NCBI GenBank assembly: GCA_947643295.1
Contig: CANRVM010000065.1
Coordinates: 1 to 6,117 of the forward strand
Length of the DNA stretch: 6,117 nucleotides
Reading direction: 5' to 3'
Source of the DNA: an uncultured Mycoplasmatota bacterium
GTDB taxonomy: Bacteria > Bacillota_I > Bacilli_A > RF39 > UBA660
The translations under genes and the position numbers were made by a program. Shown piece after piece: positions 4,476-6,117 of the stretch (its first letter is position 1; the number at the start of each line of letters is the position of its first letter). The notes beneath the pieces are model-generated. The model was not told where the DNA came from. It did no database searches and worked only from the letters and a program-made list of their open reading frames with translations.

Positions 4476-6117
4476 ATGCGTGAGGAAGAAAAAATAGAGC
4501 TAGCAAATATCTTATTTCCAAATATCGAAAAGACAAAAGAAGATTACGAAAATTTATATAAACCAAGAGAATTATCTGGAGGTGTTATGGTTACTAGATA
4601 TGGTCCTAGTCCTACTGGTAGTGTTCATTTAGGAAACTTACTTTCTGCTTTTTGTGATATGATTTACGCAAGACAAAGTGGAGGAAGTTTCTATTTAAGA
4701 ATTGAAGATACTGATCAAAAAAGAGCAGTAGAAGGTGGTATTGAAAATATTACTTCTGTTTTAAAAGGGTTTAAGATTACTCCTAATGAGGGATATGGTT
4801 ATGGTGGAATATATGGTCCCTATCAGCAAAGTAAAAGAACAGAAATTTACCAAACGTATGTAAAAGATTTAATCCAAAAAGGACTAGCTTATCCTTGCTT
4901 TATGAGTGAAGAAGAACAAGCTCAAATCAAGGAAGAACAAGCCTTAATCAAAACAAAAATAGGAATTTATGGAGTTTATGCAGTAGATAGAGATTTATCT
5001 TTAGAAGAAATAAAAGAAAAACTTGTTGCTGGAAAAGATTACGTTATTCGTCTAAAAAGTCCTGGTAATGCGAAAAACACAATGGAAGTAGTAGACTGTA
5101 TTAAGGGTAAAATTAAGTTTCCAGAACACGATATGGATACCATTCTATTAAAAAAAGATGGAACCCCAACCTATCATTTTGCTCATGCGATTGATGATCA
5201 TTTAATGCATACTACTCATGCCATTCGAGGGGATGAATGGGTATCTAGCTTACCTCTTCATTATCAACTATTTCAAGTATTAGGATTTGAACCAGTGAAA
5301 TATGCTCATATCGCACCTCTTACCATTAAGGATAAGGAAACTGGAACGATTCGAAAACTATCAAAAAGAAAAGATCCTTGGGCAGGAGCAAAATTTTATG
5401 AAGAACAAGGAATTCCAATTGATGCACTACATCTTTATTTAGCAACCATTGCCAACACTAACTTTGAAGAATGGTATTTACAGAACCAAGATAAAAATAT
5501 TGAGGATTTTAGATTTTCTTTTGAAAAGATGCCAGTAGGTGGAACCAGTTTTGATGAGGCAAAATTCACAAATATCTGTAAAACATATTTTTCTCGTAAA
5601 AGCGGAGAAGAGGTTTATGAAGAGACACTTCAATTTGCTAAAAAATATGATGAAGAATATGCTAGACTCTTAGAAGAAAATAAAGATTCTATGATTAAAT
5701 TCCTAAGTATTGAAAAAGATGGACCAAGACCTCGTAAAGATATTGCAAAATATAGCGATGTAAAAGAAGAGTTTTCGTATGCTATTGACTTTCAGTTTTT
5801 TGAGGAAAGATATCAGAAATATGATGGTGATAGAAAATATGATGTAGCTCTTATTTTAGAATATTTAGAAGAATTAGATTTAGAAGTTTCCAATGAAGAA
5901 TGGTTTGATGGCGTCAAAAATTTTGCAGAAAAACATGGTTATGCAGCAAGTCCTAAAGAATATAAGGGAAATCCAGATAGTTATAAGGGACATGTAGGAG
6001 ATATTTGCGAAGCTATTAGAGTTATGGTAACAGGAAGAACCAAATCTCCAGATTTATATTCTATTTTAAAGATATTAGGGAAAGATAATGTTAGAAGTAG
6101 AATAAACTTTTATCAAG
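4476..6117 (+). CDS. gltX: Glutamyl-tRNA synthetase GltX (3' end cut by window)
   Basis: This class I synthetase joins glutamate to tRNA-Glu and, when non-discriminating, to tRNA-Gln. The window holds 547 codons with no stop. Residues 1-37 are an extension (ELANILFPNIEKT...YKPREL) like that of the ~550-residue clostridial GltX. The catalytic domain follows: VTRYGPSPTGSVHLGN (39-54) contains the HIGH-type motif as HLGN, then LRIEDTDQKRAVEGGIE (74-90), TYHFAHAIDDHLMHTTHAIRGDEW (232-255) and KLSKR (294-298) in place of KMSKS. The rest is the helical anticodon-binding part, ending with GRTKSPDLYSILKILGK, which resembles the family's C terminus, so few codons should be missing. AGAGGTG (4462-4468) seven bases before the ATG fixes the start. 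A second GGAGG-ATG pair at 4578-4589 (M38) would remove the conserved extension and is less likely. The zinc-type cysteine pair seen in some GluRS is not intact (C141-F-M143). Discriminating or not cannot be decided from these motifs. Confidence 0.95.
   Translation, partial: MREEEKIELANILFPNIEKTKEDYENLYKPRELSGGVMVTRYGPSPTGSVHLGNLLSAFCDMIYARQSGGSFYLRIEDTDQKRAVEGGIENITSVLKGFKITPNEGYGYGGIYGPYQQSKRTEIYQTYVKDLIQKGLAYPCFMSEEEQAQIKEEQALIKTKIGIYGVYAVDRDLSLEEIKEKLVAGKDYVIRLKSPGNAKNTMEVVDCIKGKIKFPEHDMDTILLKKDGTPTYHFAHAIDDHLMHTTHAIRGDEWVSSLPLHYQLFQVLGFEPVKYAHIAPLTIKDKETGTIRKLSKRKDPWAGAKFYEEQGIPIDALHLYLATIANTNFEEWYLQNQDKNIEDFRFSFEKMPVGGTSFDEAKFTNICKTYFSRKSGEEVYEETLQFAKKYDEEYARLLEENKDSMIKFLSIEKDGPRPRKDIAKYSDVKEEFSYAIDFQFFEERYQKYDGDRKYDVALILEYLEELDLEVSNEEWFDGVKNFAEKHGYAASPKEYKGNPDSYKGHVGDICEAIRVMVTGRTKSPDLYSILKILGKDNVRSRINFYQ

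Noticed and set aside
519..6117. Mycoplasma-style code with TGA as tryptophan
   Set aside because: All tryptophans in the genes are TGG and there is no in-frame TGA, so the standard bacterial code fits.

Overview
This is a very AT-rich bacterial segment with standard-code genes. Every tryptophan I can place is TGG, no gene has an in-frame TGA, and the stops are TAA or TAG. Three things point to a low-GC Firmicutes relative, probably Bacilli- or Clostridia-like: a Bacillus-type HelD, a Clostridium-style long GltX with its N-terminal extension, and strong Shine-Dalgarno sites behind TG-extended -10 promoters. I cannot name the species. All recognised genes are on the + strand.

Layout: (1) 3-425 is the 3' end of an AddA-type helicase-nuclease gene, keeping only the RecB-like nuclease domain. 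(2) 426-518 holds a good promoter for helD. (3) 519-2549 is helD, the SF1-like ATPase that releases stalled RNA polymerase. (4) 2550-2917 is a 368-base stretch without an established gene. It carries an AT-rich terminator hairpin, a complete promoter and ribosome binding site leading only into a 7-codon ORF, and a second promoter. (5) 2918-3529 and 3612-4220 are two genes for lysine-rich soluble proteins of about 200 residues that I do not recognise, separated by two tandem hairpins. (6) A long hairpin terminator follows directly on the second gene. (7) 4295-4370 is a tRNA-Gln with anticodon CUG and its own terminator. (8) 4476 to the window end is gltX, glutamyl-tRNA synthetase, cut off probably only a few codons before its stop.

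The recognised genes are housekeeping: double-strand break repair (AddA), RNA polymerase recycling (HelD) and aminoacylation (tRNA-Gln, GltX). Each main unit appears to have its own promoter or terminator, so this looks like a row of short transcription units rather than one operon. The one suggestive functional link is tRNA-Gln beside gltX. In most Firmicutes a non-discriminating GluRS charges tRNA-Gln with glutamate before amidation by GatCAB.

I see no mobile element, CRISPR array or clear defence system. The items most worth a second look are the orphan promoter/7-codon ORF in the helD downstream gap, the two unrecognised lysine-rich proteins, and the tRNA-Gln(CUG)/gltX pair with its repeat-containing promoter.
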